Shown: positions 10,521 through 21,694 of the stretch, piece after piece
Layout of the letters: each line of letters opens with the position of its first letter
How positions within the stretch are numbered: the stretch's first letter is position 1
NCBI RefSeq assembly: GCF_029784135.1
Contig: NC_073746.1
Location: 67,706,763 to 67,770,762, forward strand
Direction: 5' to 3'
Length of the DNA stretch: 64,000 nucleotides
DNA from: Toxorhynchites rutilus septentrionalis
Taxonomy: Eukaryota > Arthropoda > Insecta > Diptera > Culicidae
Program-made: the position numbers and the translations under genes
The notes under the pieces: generated by a model
Told to the model about the DNA's origin: nothing
The model's input: only the letters and a program-made list of their open reading frames with translations
The model's database searches: none

Positions 10521-12251
10521 AGTTATGGATATGTGTGACAGTACAGCATAACTATTTTCGTTAAGGGGACATTCTCAAATGATGCTGTGTAATTCTCATA
10601 TATTTAGCTTCTGCTCTGCTTCATGTATGACAAATCGATGACTATGCATGATGATGAAATATATTGTAACCCTTTGATCAATACGTGTTTCTTACTTAGT
10701 ATTGTGTTGTTAGCAATGATGGTAGTATTCAATTGACTCACCTTAACATTTGAAATTGCCATTTAATTTAAGTATGTGGCACATACTAATTTTTGACTTG
10801 ACAATCGTTCGAATTAAAACACGACAACCAAAATGCCACTAGCAAAAACACAATCCCCTTCAGCTGTGGATCGTAAAATGACAAGAATAAAAATGTATAA
10901 AAAAGAACCTCTTGTTGATCAGATCCCCATGTTTGAACGAGACACACCAAATTACCACTAAATACCCTTCATTAGACCATATTCAACTGTCCTTCCACCA
11001 TCATCATGATCTACGCGAACAAACTAACCAAAAAAACCAACGAAACAACAACACCCGGTGCAATAAAACCGCTATTCAATGGCAACGCATTAAACCTGGG
11101 GCTAGTGAATTATTTGTCCCCGGACCAGACTCCTTTTTCTCAATAGTCGCTCTGATTTTTATGATCCATTTAAGGAGAAGAGAACTTACCGTCGCTGCGG
11201 CTGACATGTCAAAGAAGTGCATTCCAGCCTGTTTAAGTGGGTATATGATATCACTCGAGGCTAACAAAAGCTTCTGTCTGCAGTGTGTATCTCACTCGAA
11301 ATCGACCAAAAATCAATGCGGGCGATCTTCTGTGACTGACAGTTGATTTTTGTTTTTCATTGTCACGGCACACATTAAAAAGTCGTAAAAACAAATTCGC
11401 CACAATTAAGGTTCGATGGTGCGAAGGGAGCGAAGGTAGACTGACAAGCGCCAGAGCGTTTCGAGACGCCGGCCTGGCTGGTGGCTGTTTTGGAAAACAA
11501 CATTTTTTATGGCCGTCTTGAGTGAGGTTCTCCTTTCGAGAGGCCTCAATGCCAATGCCGGCCCCCGATTTGATTTTCTGTTTTGACTGAAAGTGTGGGC
11601 TAATGGCAGTAAAATTTTATCTTTGTGATCATCTTTCGAAGATGATTCACATCAACGGAAAACAAATGGAGAGGTTTTAATAGCGCCGTAATACTGAATG
11701 TGATCATCGTTGGTCGTCGATTCATAGAGAAAACTTTGGGTGTGAATAATGAATAATGTTAATTTAAATTTATGCAGTTTTGTCACCGCAGGTGAGTCAC
11801 TGTAATCCGTTTGACGCTTCATTAGTCAACGAGATGCCAACTTTTATCTGCAGAGATGCCAACTTTTATCTGCAGAGATGAAACGAGGTTATGTCATACT
11901 GGCGCTCTAAAGTGCGGCTGTGTTCTGTATATGTGCGCGTTTCACCGGTATGCGAAATGCTATTTCGTGGATACTTTTCCAAACTGGTATGTTTCAAAAT
12001 ATGAACGATTTGTACTTAACCAGTATTCATCTTCAAAGGAATAACATTGAGGGCGACAACGGAACCATAAAACTCTGCCCTACTCAATACATCCGCAGTG
12101 AGTCTGTAACTGTGTATTGCCGTATCTCGCCCTTTCGTATCGCCCTTGCGCGCTGTCGCTGACGTTTTCCACTGCTCTCGGTTATCGGCAGAGCATTTCG
12201 CTCCCCCGTTTCGAAGAATGTGTACGGCTGCTAGCGCTACAACTGAACATG
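10521..12251. other. Intergenic; weak exon-like signals on the minus strand near 11.2 kb
   Basis: An open frame of about 144 codons at 10912-11346 (+) has no recognisable domain and low-complexity composition; it is not called a gene. On the minus strand a near-consensus splice donor (GCGACG|GTAAGTTC) occurs at about 11190, preceded by a short open stretch reading YPLKQAGMHFFDMSAAAT. A 22-bp sequence (GAGATGCCAACTTTTATCTG plus 2 bases) is tandemly duplicated at about 11831-11874. There is no further support for a gene. Confidence 0.3.
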
Positions 12252-12323
12252 AGCAGAGTGGCGCAGTGGAAGCGTGCTGGGCCCATAACCCAGAGGTCCG
12301 TAGATCGAAACTACGCTCTGCTA
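12252..12323 (+). tRNA. Initiator tRNA-Met (anticodon CAT)
   Basis: This is a 72-nt cloverleaf typical of eukaryotic initiator tRNA. The acceptor AGCAGAG pairs with CTCTGCT and the first base pair is A-T. The D arm is GCGCAGTGGAAGCGTGC and the anticodon stem-loop is CTGGG-CCCATAA-CCCAG with the conserved three G-C pairs. The T loop is ATCGAAA, with A instead of T at position 54, which distinguishes initiator from elongator. It is the only plus-strand tRNA here. A six-T terminator follows at 12326-12331. Confidence 0.97.
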
Positions 12324-12325
12324 TC

Positions 12326-12331
12326 TTTTTT
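12326..12331 (+). terminator. Pol III terminator of tRNA-iMet
   Basis: A run of six T begins two bases after the discriminator base, the usual position for RNA polymerase III termination. Confidence 0.8.
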
Positions 12332-12479
12332 GTCGATGCTGTGTATATAAAAATTAAGTGGACAGTTTTGCAAAAATCGTGTCTATGCCATTTTTCACAT
12401 TAAATGACGAGGTTATTTCACATAGTTCGCGAATTTAATTGTCGAACTGTATGCCGGGATACTGAAATGAAACGAAATA

Positions 12480-13726
12480 CCGTTTTGTCTCAAATTCCGA
12501 ACACTTAAGCTTTGGTGATCATTAAACAGTGTCTCATTACTCAAAATGGCGCTCTTTCACGAAGTTAAATTACTTTTTGGATTCAATAGAGCCTTTTTTA
12601 ACTTGACTACAATAAAATTGATTTACAAATGAATATTCATGGTGAAAAACTAAAAATATGTTTAATCACTTTTGTCTCATATTCCGAACAGCAAAGATGC
12701 ATTTCTTAGAAAAAAAATCATACCTTTTGTCCTACTGGACCGATTCATATGACCGATATATCAAATTAATCAGTATCGATACCAGTAAATGATGTTAGAA
12801 TGAAGTCTATAACCAAAAGAATGTCAAGGTTTTGATTATTTCATTATTTATAACATGAAAGTTCAGTAAATCACATTGAGAAATGAAATGTTCGCAATTT
12901 GAATCATGCGTAGAAAGTTGATTCATATTCCGAACATTAATTTTAATGAAGATTTCTGCATAAAATATCGTTTTTTCATCCATTTATTGTAGATTCGTAC
13001 AAATTCTAGCACTTACAACAAACAACAAACAAAATAGTTGAAAAAACTACTAAAATTGAAAAATTAACGATGCAGAATTTGCTAAAGTAAAAATTTGATC
13101 ATTGGTTTTGACTGTCACTTTTTTTTCAAATGCTCAATATTATAAATTATAGGCTGTATCGATACCTGTAAATGATGTTAGAATAGAGACTATAACCGAA
13201 AGAATTTCGGGGTTCTGATCATTCAATTATTTATAACATTAAAGTTCAGTGAATTCACATTTGAAATGAAGTGTTCGGAATTTGAATCATGCGTAGAAAC
13301 TTGATTCGTATTCTGAACACTACTTCAATATTAATTTTAATGAAGATTTTTACATAAAATACCTTTTTTTTTCACCCAGTTATTGTAGGTTCTTATATTC
13401 TCTAGCACTTAACATAAAAACAGCAATCAAAATAGTTAAAACAACTACAATAACTGAATAATGAACGACGCTTGTTTTTTACGGAATTTGCTAACGCAAA
13501 CATTTTATCATTGGTTTTGACTGTCACTATTTTGCAAATGTCTAATAGTATAAATTATGGGCTGTATTGATACCTGTAAATAATGTCAAAATGAAGCCTA
13601 TAGCTTAAAGAATGTCTGTGTTTTCATTATTCGTTATTCATTATTATAACATAAAAGTTTAGTAAATTTATGTTTAAAAATGAAGTGTTCGGAATTTGAG
13701 ACTGTTCGGAATATGAGACAAAACGG
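12480..13726. mobile_element. TIR element with ~400-bp internal tandem repeats, TA target
   Basis: Inverted ends begin CCGTTTTGTCTCAAATTCCG on the left and the near-identical CCGTTTTGTCTCATATTCCG (complement) on the right. Each is flanked by TA (12478-12479 and 13727-13728), fitting Tc1/mariner-type integration. The interior holds two full diverged copies and one partial copy of a unit, with starts near 12780, 13162 and 13570 (spacing about 380-410 bp) and the shared block GTAAATGATGTTAGAAT. The TIR core ATTCCGAACA recurs near the unit junctions. No transposase frame is present. Confidence 0.72.
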
Positions 13727-14372
13727 TACATCCATTTAAATTTTAGGCAGTTACCCAAAAGTACAATTTCCGTTAGAATACGACCCATTTTAGTTGCGGC
13801 AGATTTTTATAAAAATGAACTGACAATCATTGACATTTTTTCAAAAAATCGATATTGGAAATCTGGCTGTCTGATTTTTATATAGAGTTCGACAAAGTTG
13901 TTGGTAAAATCATGAACATTATAGAAAAAACTATATTTTAATTACATCGTCAAAAAACTCCCATAAATTCAATCCAATGTTCAATGCTTTTCTATCGTAA
14001 AACAACAGATCCCGAATAGAGTGGTCACAATTGCCACGAATGTGGCTTTATTCGCAAAATAATTCTTTGCCATTTTTGGTCGAATATAATTTCCGACTTA
14101 TGGGTACTTCTTCTGACTCGGCGGAAGTGTATAGTCAGATCACTTTTTTCGGTAGTGGCGTCCGTAATCAGTGATTACGGAGCGAAAGTTGCTTCTAACC
14201 TTTTGTGCTCGGAACTAATTTCCCTTGGAAGAGACCCTCTTATTATCCCACGCTAATAATCTTGTGTTTTTGCTGAGTAGCGTTATCTGTTATTCATAGA
14301 AGTTCCGTATTAATGAGTGGACAGGTTCACTAGACATTGGAATTCGTGCCGAAAAAGTACAAACTATCAGGG
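13727..14372. other. Intergenic with old repeat fragments
   Basis: About 14255-14345 resembles 18095-18165 inside the piggyBac-type MITE (shared ATCTGTTATTCATAGAAG-like and GTTCACTAGACAT blocks), so a fragment of that family lies here. Near 13885 the block GAGTTCGACAAAGTTGTTGG resembles sequence near 34065. No gene is seen. Confidence 0.4.
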
Positions 14373-15253
14373 GAGGTGGGGGTAAAACGGACATGTTAAG
14401 AAGAACGCCAATTATATCTGTGGAAACTCATGTTTTCCAAAACTTTGATGCAGTTTGTTGCAATTCAGTACACTTTTTTTCTACCTAATTAGCCAAATAT
14501 TTTACAAAAAAATGTTTTTCAATGTTTTTTACTGAAATTAAAACAGATCGAAAAGTAGAACATTTTTTTCGATGCGGGTAATATGGACATGTAGTCGAGG
14601 TAATATGGATAGGTTTGTAATATATGAAGCGTAGAGGTTTATCGATCACGAGAGGAATAATTTTAATCGACCAAGGTTTGAACTCATCCCGAATGTCCGT
14701 TAAATGATCCGGGCAGATCCTCAACTATTTTGCTTTTGGCTCCAGTCAGCTTCTAAACAGTCCACATTTGGCGATTCGATTTCCATTCATAGATGCAGGA
14801 CATTCCTTAGGAATACAATAAACAGACTTTTCGCAGTTCATCTCACTCTAACTGGCAACTGTCCGTTTTACCCCACCAGTACAACTATTTCAATAATTTA
14901 AATTTTTCACTCAAAAATGAATTTACTTTTCCGTACATACCTAATATTGCTTCTCTGTTAACTCACAAACCGAAACCATCAGCGAATTGAATTTTGATAT
15001 TGAACCACTCAAAATGCTTAATATCGAAACAGCTAAAATTACATCCACACGCGGAATCATGCATGATTTTCGGTTTATTTTTCCTTTTTCCACTTTTGAT
15101 CAGTATTCATTGCCATAGGGTGGCTTAAATATTATAGAATAACATGTAGAAGGTGTTCTCATTAACAGAAATCTGAAATTCAAAATGTAACTATAACAAA
15201 TCAACCACCTGTCCATATTAACCCCACTGTCCGTATTACCCGCGGTTCCCCTA
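14373..15253. mobile_element. Probable MITE with GGGTAAWACGGACA ends
   Basis: The left end AGGGGAGGTGGGGGTAAAAC and the complement of the right end (AGGGGAACCGCGGGTAATAC) form similar inverted ends, both continuing GGACA. The motif GGTAATATGGACA or its complement recurs inside near 14575, 14600, 14870 and 15210. There is no coding capacity. No convincing target-site duplication was found, so the boundaries are tentative. Confidence 0.5.
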
Positions 15254-15989
15254 CATGGTTGAATAACGTAATTAGTATTCAGCCATTCCATGCCAAACCG
15301 ATATAGTGGTTCTCAGACTTTCGTGAAAATTGGTAGTTTTGTTTCTTATCGCAAAATATTAGAACCGTTTTTTTAATTTTTCCGTTAGGGTGACCATTTT
15401 CATCTTTAGGGTGGTTCGAAAAATATTTTTTTCTCTTTTTTTTTCTTCCAAAAGTGCCTTTTTTAAAACATCATAACCTTTGAACTCCCGAATCGATTTA
15501 CATGATTTTAAAGTCAATTAGCTGGTCTTTTCTGGAAAAATATAACACTTTTTTTTAATTTTTTAATTTTGTTTTGAAATTATTAATATAATATAATTGA
15601 ATTTTTTTTATTAGGTGCCATTCTATAATCACTGAAGCAAAATCCATTTTTTTTCGCAATTGTAATATTTTCCCAAAGAACACTAGCTCATTGGCTTCAA
15701 TTCGATATATCTAATATCTTAATCAGTCCAGTAGCTCAAAAGTTATAGATTTATAAAAAAAATATTTTTGGAAAAACGGGAAAAAAATTTCTCGGACCTT
15801 AACTTTGAATAATCATAACTCAAAAACGAAATGGAACACATCTCTCAATTTTGGATATGTTATGTAAAAAATGCAGGGTCCCCATCAGGTTTTCGCCAAA
15901 TTTGAGATACAGAATCTGTATATACAGAATTACAAATTTTCAGCAAAGATACCGAAATTACAGATTTAAAAAAAAATCAATTTTAAATA
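15254..15989. repeat. Dispersed repeat (CTTATCGCAAAATATTAGA family)
   Basis: Positions 15285-15460 match the reverse complement of 53050-53170, including CCATGCCAAACCGATATAGT, TCTTATCGCAAAATATTAGA and GTTAGGGTGACCATTT. A second part (15470-15860), with CATAACCTTTGAACTC, a TCTGGAAAAATATAACAC-like block and CAGTAGCTCAAAAGTTATAG, matches the interior of the copy at 52.67-53.17 kb. There is no coding capacity; the class is not determined. Confidence 0.55.
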
Positions 15990-17276
15990 TTAGGCTGTCA
16001 AAAAAGTCCTGTGGTATTTCCGCGAGGAGTCGTTGTAAGCGCGTAGTTCTAGTTGTATTCATTGTATCGAGTCACACTATAGCTTGTTGGAAAGGTATTT
16101 TTGCGCGCTATAATATAGTCCTTGACAGTGTTTTGTTTGGATAAGCCGTTCGTGAGTTATAGTGTCGCAAATATGGAGCAAAATAAAGAGAAAATCCGAC
16201 ATATTTTACAGTACTACTATGACAAAGGCAAAAATGCATCTCAAGCTGCCAATAAAATTTGTGCAGTTTATGGACCCGATACAGTTTCCATTTCCACCGC
16301 ACAACGATGGTTTCAACGTTTTCGTTCTGGTGTAGAGGTCGTCGAAGATGCGCCACGCTCCGGAAGGCCTGTCGTCGAGAATTGCGACAAAATCGCTGAA
16401 TTAGCCGAGAAAGACCGGCATAGCAGCAGCCGTAGCATCGGCCAAGAGCTGGGGATAAGTCATCAAACCGTTATTAACCATTTGAAGAAGCTTGGATTCA
16501 CAAAGAAGCTCGATGTATGGGTGCCACACACGTTGACGCAAAAAAACATCTTTGACCGTATCGACGCATGTGAATCGCTGCTGAATTGCAACAAAATCGA
16601 CCCGTTTCTGAAGCGGATGGTGACTGGCGATGAAAAGTGGGTCACTTACGACAACGTGAAGCGCAAACGGTCGTGGTCGAAGCCCGCTGAAGCGGCTCAG
16701 ACGGTGGCCAAGCCCTCATTAACGGCCAGGAAGGTTCTGCTGTGTGTTTGGTGGGATTGTCAAGGAATAATCTATTATGAGCTGCTTCCCTATGGCCAAA
16801 CGCTCAATTCGGACCTGTACTGCCAACAACTGGACCGCTTGAAGGTAGCACTCATGAAGAAGAGGCCATCTTTGATAAACAGAGGCCGCATTGTCTTCCA
16901 TCAGGACAACGCCAGGCCACACACTTCTTTGGGGACGCGCCAGAAGCTCCGGGAGCTCGGATGGGAGGTTCTTTTGCATCCGCCGTATAGTCCGGACCTT
17001 GCACCAAGTGACTACCACCTGTTTTTTTCCATGGCGAACGAGCTAGGTAGTCAGAAGTAAGCCACAAAAGAGGCCTGTGAAAATTGGCTATCCGAGTTTT
17101 TTGCCAATAAGGAAGCGAGGTTCTATAACAGGGTTATTATGAAGTTGGCATCTTGTTGGGAACAAGTCATCGAACAAAACGGCGCATATTTGACTTAAAA
17201 CAGATGATTGTAACTAATTTTATGAACAAATGAAAGATAAAAAAAAAATAACGGCAGGACTTTTTTGACAGCCTAA
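15990..17276 (+). mobile_element. mariner transposon, 1287 bp, near-complete
   Basis: The 22-bp perfect inverted repeats start TTAGGCTGTCAAAAAAGTCC, and the element is flanked by TA (15988-15989 and 17277-17278), the mariner target duplication. Length, ends and the single transposase frame fit a canonical mariner of about 1.3 kb. The right end lies only 6 bp from the left end of the piggyBac-type MITE at 17283. One premature stop interrupts the transposase (separate entry), so this copy is probably not autonomous. Confidence 0.93.
16173..17198 (+). pseudogene. mariner transposase (D,D34D) with one premature stop
   Basis: The frame opens at ATG 16173 (MEQNKEKIRH) and runs 295 codons to TAA at 17058-17060. 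The same frame then continues open to TAA at 17196-17198, where conserved C-terminal residues (CENWLSEFF, WEQVIEQNGAYL) are still readable. The whole span is 341 codons, close to the roughly 345 residues usual for mariner. Visible motifs are the N-terminal helix-turn-helix, WVPHTL (the mariner WVPHEL box), and the catalytic residues in VTGDEKWV, HQDNARPH and SPDLAPSDYH, with 34 residues between the second and third Asp. The protein would bind the TIRs and cut and paste at TA. The only lesion seen is the nonsense codon; no frameshift was found. Confidence 0.92.
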
Positions 17277-17282
17277 TATTAA

Positions 17283-18264
17283 CCCCTTGCGGTCGTATTA
17301 AATTTGGGCATGGGTGTCGTACTGGTCGGAATTATTTTCCCTTTCCTTTTATTTGTATTATCTGTTGAATATGAGAAACTTTTGTCATTGACGCAACTAA
17401 TGTGCAACTAATGCCAGCAATGTGTATCCGAAAAGATCAGCACTTTTCACTTTTAACAAATAACGATTTTTTTTAAATGAGGTTATTCAGATGACATAAG
17501 ACACTTATGCAAACAATTATTCTGCTCTTTGAAACAACTACTTCAACATAATTTCTGCGTATCCGAAATGACCATAACTTTTCATTTTAGATAAGCAAAG
17601 ATTTTGTCGCTTGAGACACTTATGCGACTATTCAAGTAACATGAGACATTTATGCAAACAGTAGTTCTGATACTTATGAACAATCTTTTCCATCACACCA
17701 AAGTGTTCTTCTTCTTCTTGAATGGCGTTAACGTTCCCTGTGGAACTTTTGCCGTCTCAACGTATTCATTAACTAGCGTCGTTCATTAATACTTGGTTGA
17801 GATTTCTATGCCGAATAACACGCCTTAAATGTACTCTAAAGTGGCAAGCTCTAGAATACGCGTGACCACAGTGCAAGCCGGAAGAATTTTCTTTGACGAA
17901 AAATCCCCCAACCAGAACGGGAATCGAACCCGAACACCCGGCATGATAGTGTGGGACGCTAACCACTCGGCCACGGGTGCACATCACCAAAGTGTTACAA
18001 TGACTAAATTCTGCTGTTATGATTTTTATCCCACATTCCTACGCATTCAACGCACTGTGCGATGCCTTGTGTGAGTGACTACTTTGTTTGATACTGAGTA
18101 CGCTATCTGTTACTCATAGAAACACCGTAATGATTCGTGAACATGTTCACTAGACATCAAGCTTCGTTTAGGAATAGCATAAACTGATACTTGGTTGATT
18201 AAAATATAAGATTAACATGGTTTCTTGCTATGGTGGCTGAGAGCAGACAAACGACCACAAAGAG
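17283..18264. mobile_element. piggyBac-type MITE with TTAA target, split by a SINE
   Basis: Both ends abut TTAA (17279-17282 and 18265-18268). The ends are inverted: CCCCTTGCGGTCGT on the left and CTCTTTGTGGTCGT (complement) on the right. TTAA targeting and C-rich CCYTTTG-like ends are the piggyBac signature. There is no transposase gene. A complete SINE with its own 12-bp TSD sits inside, so the element predates it. Fragments of the same family occur near 14.3 kb. Confidence 0.7.
17708..17984 (-). mobile_element. Complete tRNA-derived SINE (Feilai-like)
   Basis: On the minus strand the element starts with a tRNA-like head: box A GTGGCCGAGTGGTTAGCG, box B GGTTCGATTCC. A SINE body follows (GGATTTTTCGTCAAAG, GGCATAGAAATCTCAACC, GGGAACGTTAACGCCATTCA), and it ends in GAAGAAGAAGAA triplets at 17708-17719. 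A perfect 12-bp target duplication CACCAAAGTGTT flanks it (17696-17707 and 17985-17996). The head has Leu/Ser-like features but is not a tRNA gene. The architecture and triplet tail resemble Feilai SINEs of Aedes, from memory of that family. Confidence 0.87.
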
Positions 18265-18268
18265 TTAA

Positions 18269-19803
18269 ATTTATTATAGTGCATTTTTTTATCTACCTTC
18301 TTACTAATAAACTTTGTTTTTTTTTTGTTGAGTCATGAAGGTATCTAGATTTATAAAAACTTTTAACCATATTCCATTTTTTCATTAGTTAGATAAGAAG
18401 GTAAAACATGAAGTCAAAGTTCACCAAACTAAGTATAAACACCATACAATTTATAGGATTCATTATTAGTCAGATGACTGACGAATTGTGAAAACCGTAA
18501 TTTGAAATCGCTAATGGCGAATTGTTTATACTCAATGAATAGAATACGGCGAAACTTAGATGGTATTATATATTTTCTCTACCTACATTGTTCGTAGAAC
18601 GAATGCTGCATCTGTATTTCGGGCGACCGATTTACGCTTGTCTGATTAGTAGTGATATTTAAATATTGTACTCGGTCACTCGAATACCATTTAGTCGGAT
18701 AAAACATCTACACGAATGATAATAAATAATCCCGATTGAGAAAAAAAAAGAGAACACAATTTTTGTTGATAATCCTGATCATAAATTAAAATCGGTTGAA
18801 CACCACGTGAAAGAGAAGCTCATTTGCCAAAGAAGGAATTACTTTCTGAAATAATTTAGTCATTTAGAAAACATTCAGTCGTCTTTGAAGCATTTGTACA
18901 ACCCGTAAAATCATGATTTAGCTATAGTGTACGAGATTTTTTTTTTAAATTTTTATCCTTTTCACTCAAGCACGCTCAATCAAAACAAGCACAAAATGAA
19001 AAAAAAATTAAACGTTTTGTTTGCTCTAGTAAGTGGCCAATAACTAATGGTTCCTACAATCCACAAAATTTTAGAATCCTTCGTTACTCAAACTGTGCTT
19101 AAAACTTTCGTCGCCCCGACACATTCCACGTTCAAATTGAATAAGATTTTTAAAAGGAATTTAATACAGAACTACTGACAGAGACAGAACTAGCAGCAAT
19201 TACTGGGAGAATGTACTGTAATCAGTGGCTCATAGAATTACTGAACTAGATGTTGACATCAATTCCAGGCGAAAGGTTGTTTTTTAGAACTGGCGTCAGA
19301 ATCAATTAATGTATTAACGACTCCTTACCGGCACAAAATGAGTGCACGGATTTTTTTTTCTGGACTTTTTCGTGGTCTGCATCAAAAAATTGTTGATGTT
19401 TCATTATAAATATGAAATTTGTATTCCCTGTTTAAAAAAAAGACGACACTTCTATAGGATAAGCAAATAAATTGGAAAAAAAAGTTTTCGTTTTTTCAAA
19501 GATCGATTTTATGGTACCGATCCAATCAGTGGATCGATCCCTACGCCGTTTGGAAAATCGATTCGACAAGATCGATCTTTTCATAAAGATCGCCCAATCC
19601 TAGACTGAATGACAGCACCGTTCTGATTAAAGAAATAACACGCAGATGAGATCGCATTGAAGGAATCTATATGGTTTTTTACGGCCTATGAAATAAAAAT
19701 GATGCAATTATGATCCAGTAAACATCGAAAAGCCCGCAAATGGTTCTGGCTAGTCTGAATTAAAGTCGAATAATACTTTGGATTATCTCACATAGTTTTA
19801 CTG
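18269..19803. other. AT-rich intergenic sequence
   Basis: No gene or bounded element is seen. A block at 18540-18680 is related to 3780-4000. Near 19500-19600 GATCGATT motifs recur, including the interrupted palindrome CGATCCAATCAGTGGATCG. Confidence 0.35.
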
Positions 19804-20082
19804 ATGTGTCTTAAAATATCTGAAGCTCGATTCACTTTGAATCGGGCCGCACTGTTCATTTTACTCATTTTACTTCTAGCGTTCCTAGTGGTCTGTTCTA
19901 GACGTTTTCACTACGACTACAGTCAAAAGACACCTCAGCGGTATCGTAACAACAGGATGGATTTCATCGGAAAGGTCCCCAACGTATTCTTTTGCCTCCC
20001 GTTACTGCGAAATTGGACAATTGTTGAGCAGAAGCTAAGAGGAGAGGCAATATTACTCGGGATGTTGCAGGATGGTATAGAT

Positions 20083-21605
20083 CAGTGGTGGCCATCCTGC
20101 GGCCCTCCAGCTTTGTTTATGCGGCCCGGGCCTGATTTGAAAAAAAAATCATGTGAGCGAAATTAAGAATATGGAATATAATTCTTCCATACAAATTAAA
20201 AGAAATAACTTTGCAAATAATTCTTGTTATTCGTATGTATTCAAACTGATATTTTCTGTTTTCTTTTTCTTTTTTTTTCGTGCAAATTTAATCTTCTGAC
20301 AATCGTTCTCGTTAGTACTCAAAGGTCTTCTTCACGTTTTTGGCTGCTCACACTTACATAAATTCATGCAAGTAACGGTACTAAATCCGAGTTTATACGT
20401 TTGTCAGTTACTCGGTTGCGAGTAAACGTCAACGATCCGAAGAATTACGGATGTACCCATGCCATGAAAATTGAAATTTGATTTGTGTAAGTCCAGTCGA
20501 TTAATGCTGATTTTTTTTTCTCAGATTTTGGTACTTTAAAGCACATGAAATAATTCTCCAATTTTCTATACTCAGTTTCGATGATGTACATGCCGCAGAA
20601 AACATACAAATGGAATTCATTGAAACGCAGTGTGATTTAGAGCTGCGTGACAAATTCGAAAACCATGATGTCTTGGATTTCTACTCCAGATATGTTCCAG
20701 AAGCGCGATTTCCAGAACCAATAAAACATGCTCATTTTATTACTTCTTTGTTTGAATCCACAAATATGTGTGAGCAGTTGTTATGAAATAATTGAAATCA
20801 ATATCAAGGAACAGAATCACTGAAAGTCATTTGGAAAACACGCTTCGCATCGCTATCTCTCACATTCAAGCTGATTTAGATAAAATGGCTCAAGAAAAGT
20901 AGTTCGAGTGAAATCGAAACAGTGTTGTAGTATGTTTGTATTTAAGGATTTTCTATATTGAAACAAACAAAAAATATTGTAGAAACTTTTTGATGATTAA
21001 AAGAACGTCCAATTTATTCGAGATACCGTATTCACATTATCAAGTATAGCCATAATGCTGTCAGCTAAATCGCGACTGCTCTCAACGAAGAAATTTGGAG
21101 CGAAGAAAAGTGGTAACGCTGCAGTCGTTTGATTAGATGTCCCCGCTTCACTCTCACCAAGTTTCGTGGTCCCATCGATACTTGTTTTGTTTCCTAGCAA
21201 CGACAAAGTTCGATCTGTACGTGAAGCGTGTGGCAACTGTCACGTTATTTAAATGCGGGAAAACGGCAGAACAGATCTACTAGCTGCTCAAACCGTTTTC
21301 TATCGACTCTGCTTGAAGAAGAGATAATTTAAATAATTTTGCCGAAAATGTTAATTATGGATACTTTTATACCTCCAATAAAAGTTTTGGGTTTTTATCT
21401 CATTTTGTTCTCGAGTTATGAAATTTACAGGTATTAAATTGAATTCTTTCAAATTTTAAATAAAAATTGTGTCAAAAAAGTACCAGTTAAACACGTATAT
21501 TTTACATTTCATTTTTCAAGTAGTGAGAAAAAAAATTATTGCGACAGGCGGCTATAATAAAAACTCTAATGCGGCCCGCACCATGTCTATACCTGGCCAC
21601 CACTG
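20083..21605 (+). mobile_element. hAT transposon relic, 1.52 kb
   Basis: The ends are CAGTGGTGGCCA on both sides (inverted), the typical hAT CAGNG start, followed by a shared GCGGCC motif. Flanking 8-bp sequences GTATAGAT (20075-20082) and ATATAGAA (21606-21613) agree at 6 of 8 positions, as expected of an aged hAT duplication. Inside there is a decayed C-terminal transposase segment. GC-rich ends and AT-rich interior are both degraded. Confidence 0.75.
20600..20902 (+). pseudogene. hAT transposase C-terminal relic
   Basis: Plus-strand frames read DVLDFYSRYVPEARFPEP, then HFITSLFESTNMCEQL and, after a frame change, SRNRITESHLENTLRIAIS with KMAQEK before a stop. Order and content match the C-terminal end of hAT transposases of the GTF2IRD2/ZBED-like kind (the region with F-S-T-CEQ and the L-L-R dimerisation motif). 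There are at least one frameshift and a stop around 20785. It lies within the hAT element bounded at 20083-21605. Confidence 0.65.
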
Positions 21606-21694
21606 ATATAGAAGATGGAAGAAAATGGCCACTCAAGTTGGCCTATAAAGAGCTCCCAAAATTATTGCGAGGAATACCTGGAAAAATTAAATGA

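Larger units (their letters stand above)
19804..21694 (+). pseudogene. Membrane-anchored ORF remnant split by a hAT insertion; possibly beta-1,3-glycosyltransferase-like
   Basis: The frame opens at ATG 19804. A short basic N-terminus is followed by a strong hydrophobic segment (residues about 15-32, rich in L, I, V, F) and a basic stop-transfer CSRR. This layout fits a type II Golgi enzyme. Downstream, VPNVFF and NWTIVEQKLRGEA loosely resemble the FLLG and E-YGD region of beta-1,3-galactosyltransferases; the resemblance is weak and the fold is far too short for an active enzyme. At 20075-20082 the hAT element begins. Immediately beyond its right duplication the same reading frame resumes and stays open for about 30 codons to TGA at 21692-21694. 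The insertion therefore landed in an ORF, which supports the idea that this was once translated. Confidence 0.4.

Noticed and set aside
10912..11346. 144-codon plus ORF
   Set aside because: Low-complexity composition, no motif, and a better though weak exon signal lies on the opposite strand.
17908..17984. Possible tRNA gene on the minus strand
   Set aside because: It has A and B boxes but no proper anticodon or acceptor pairing, and it forms the head of a SINE with its own target duplication.
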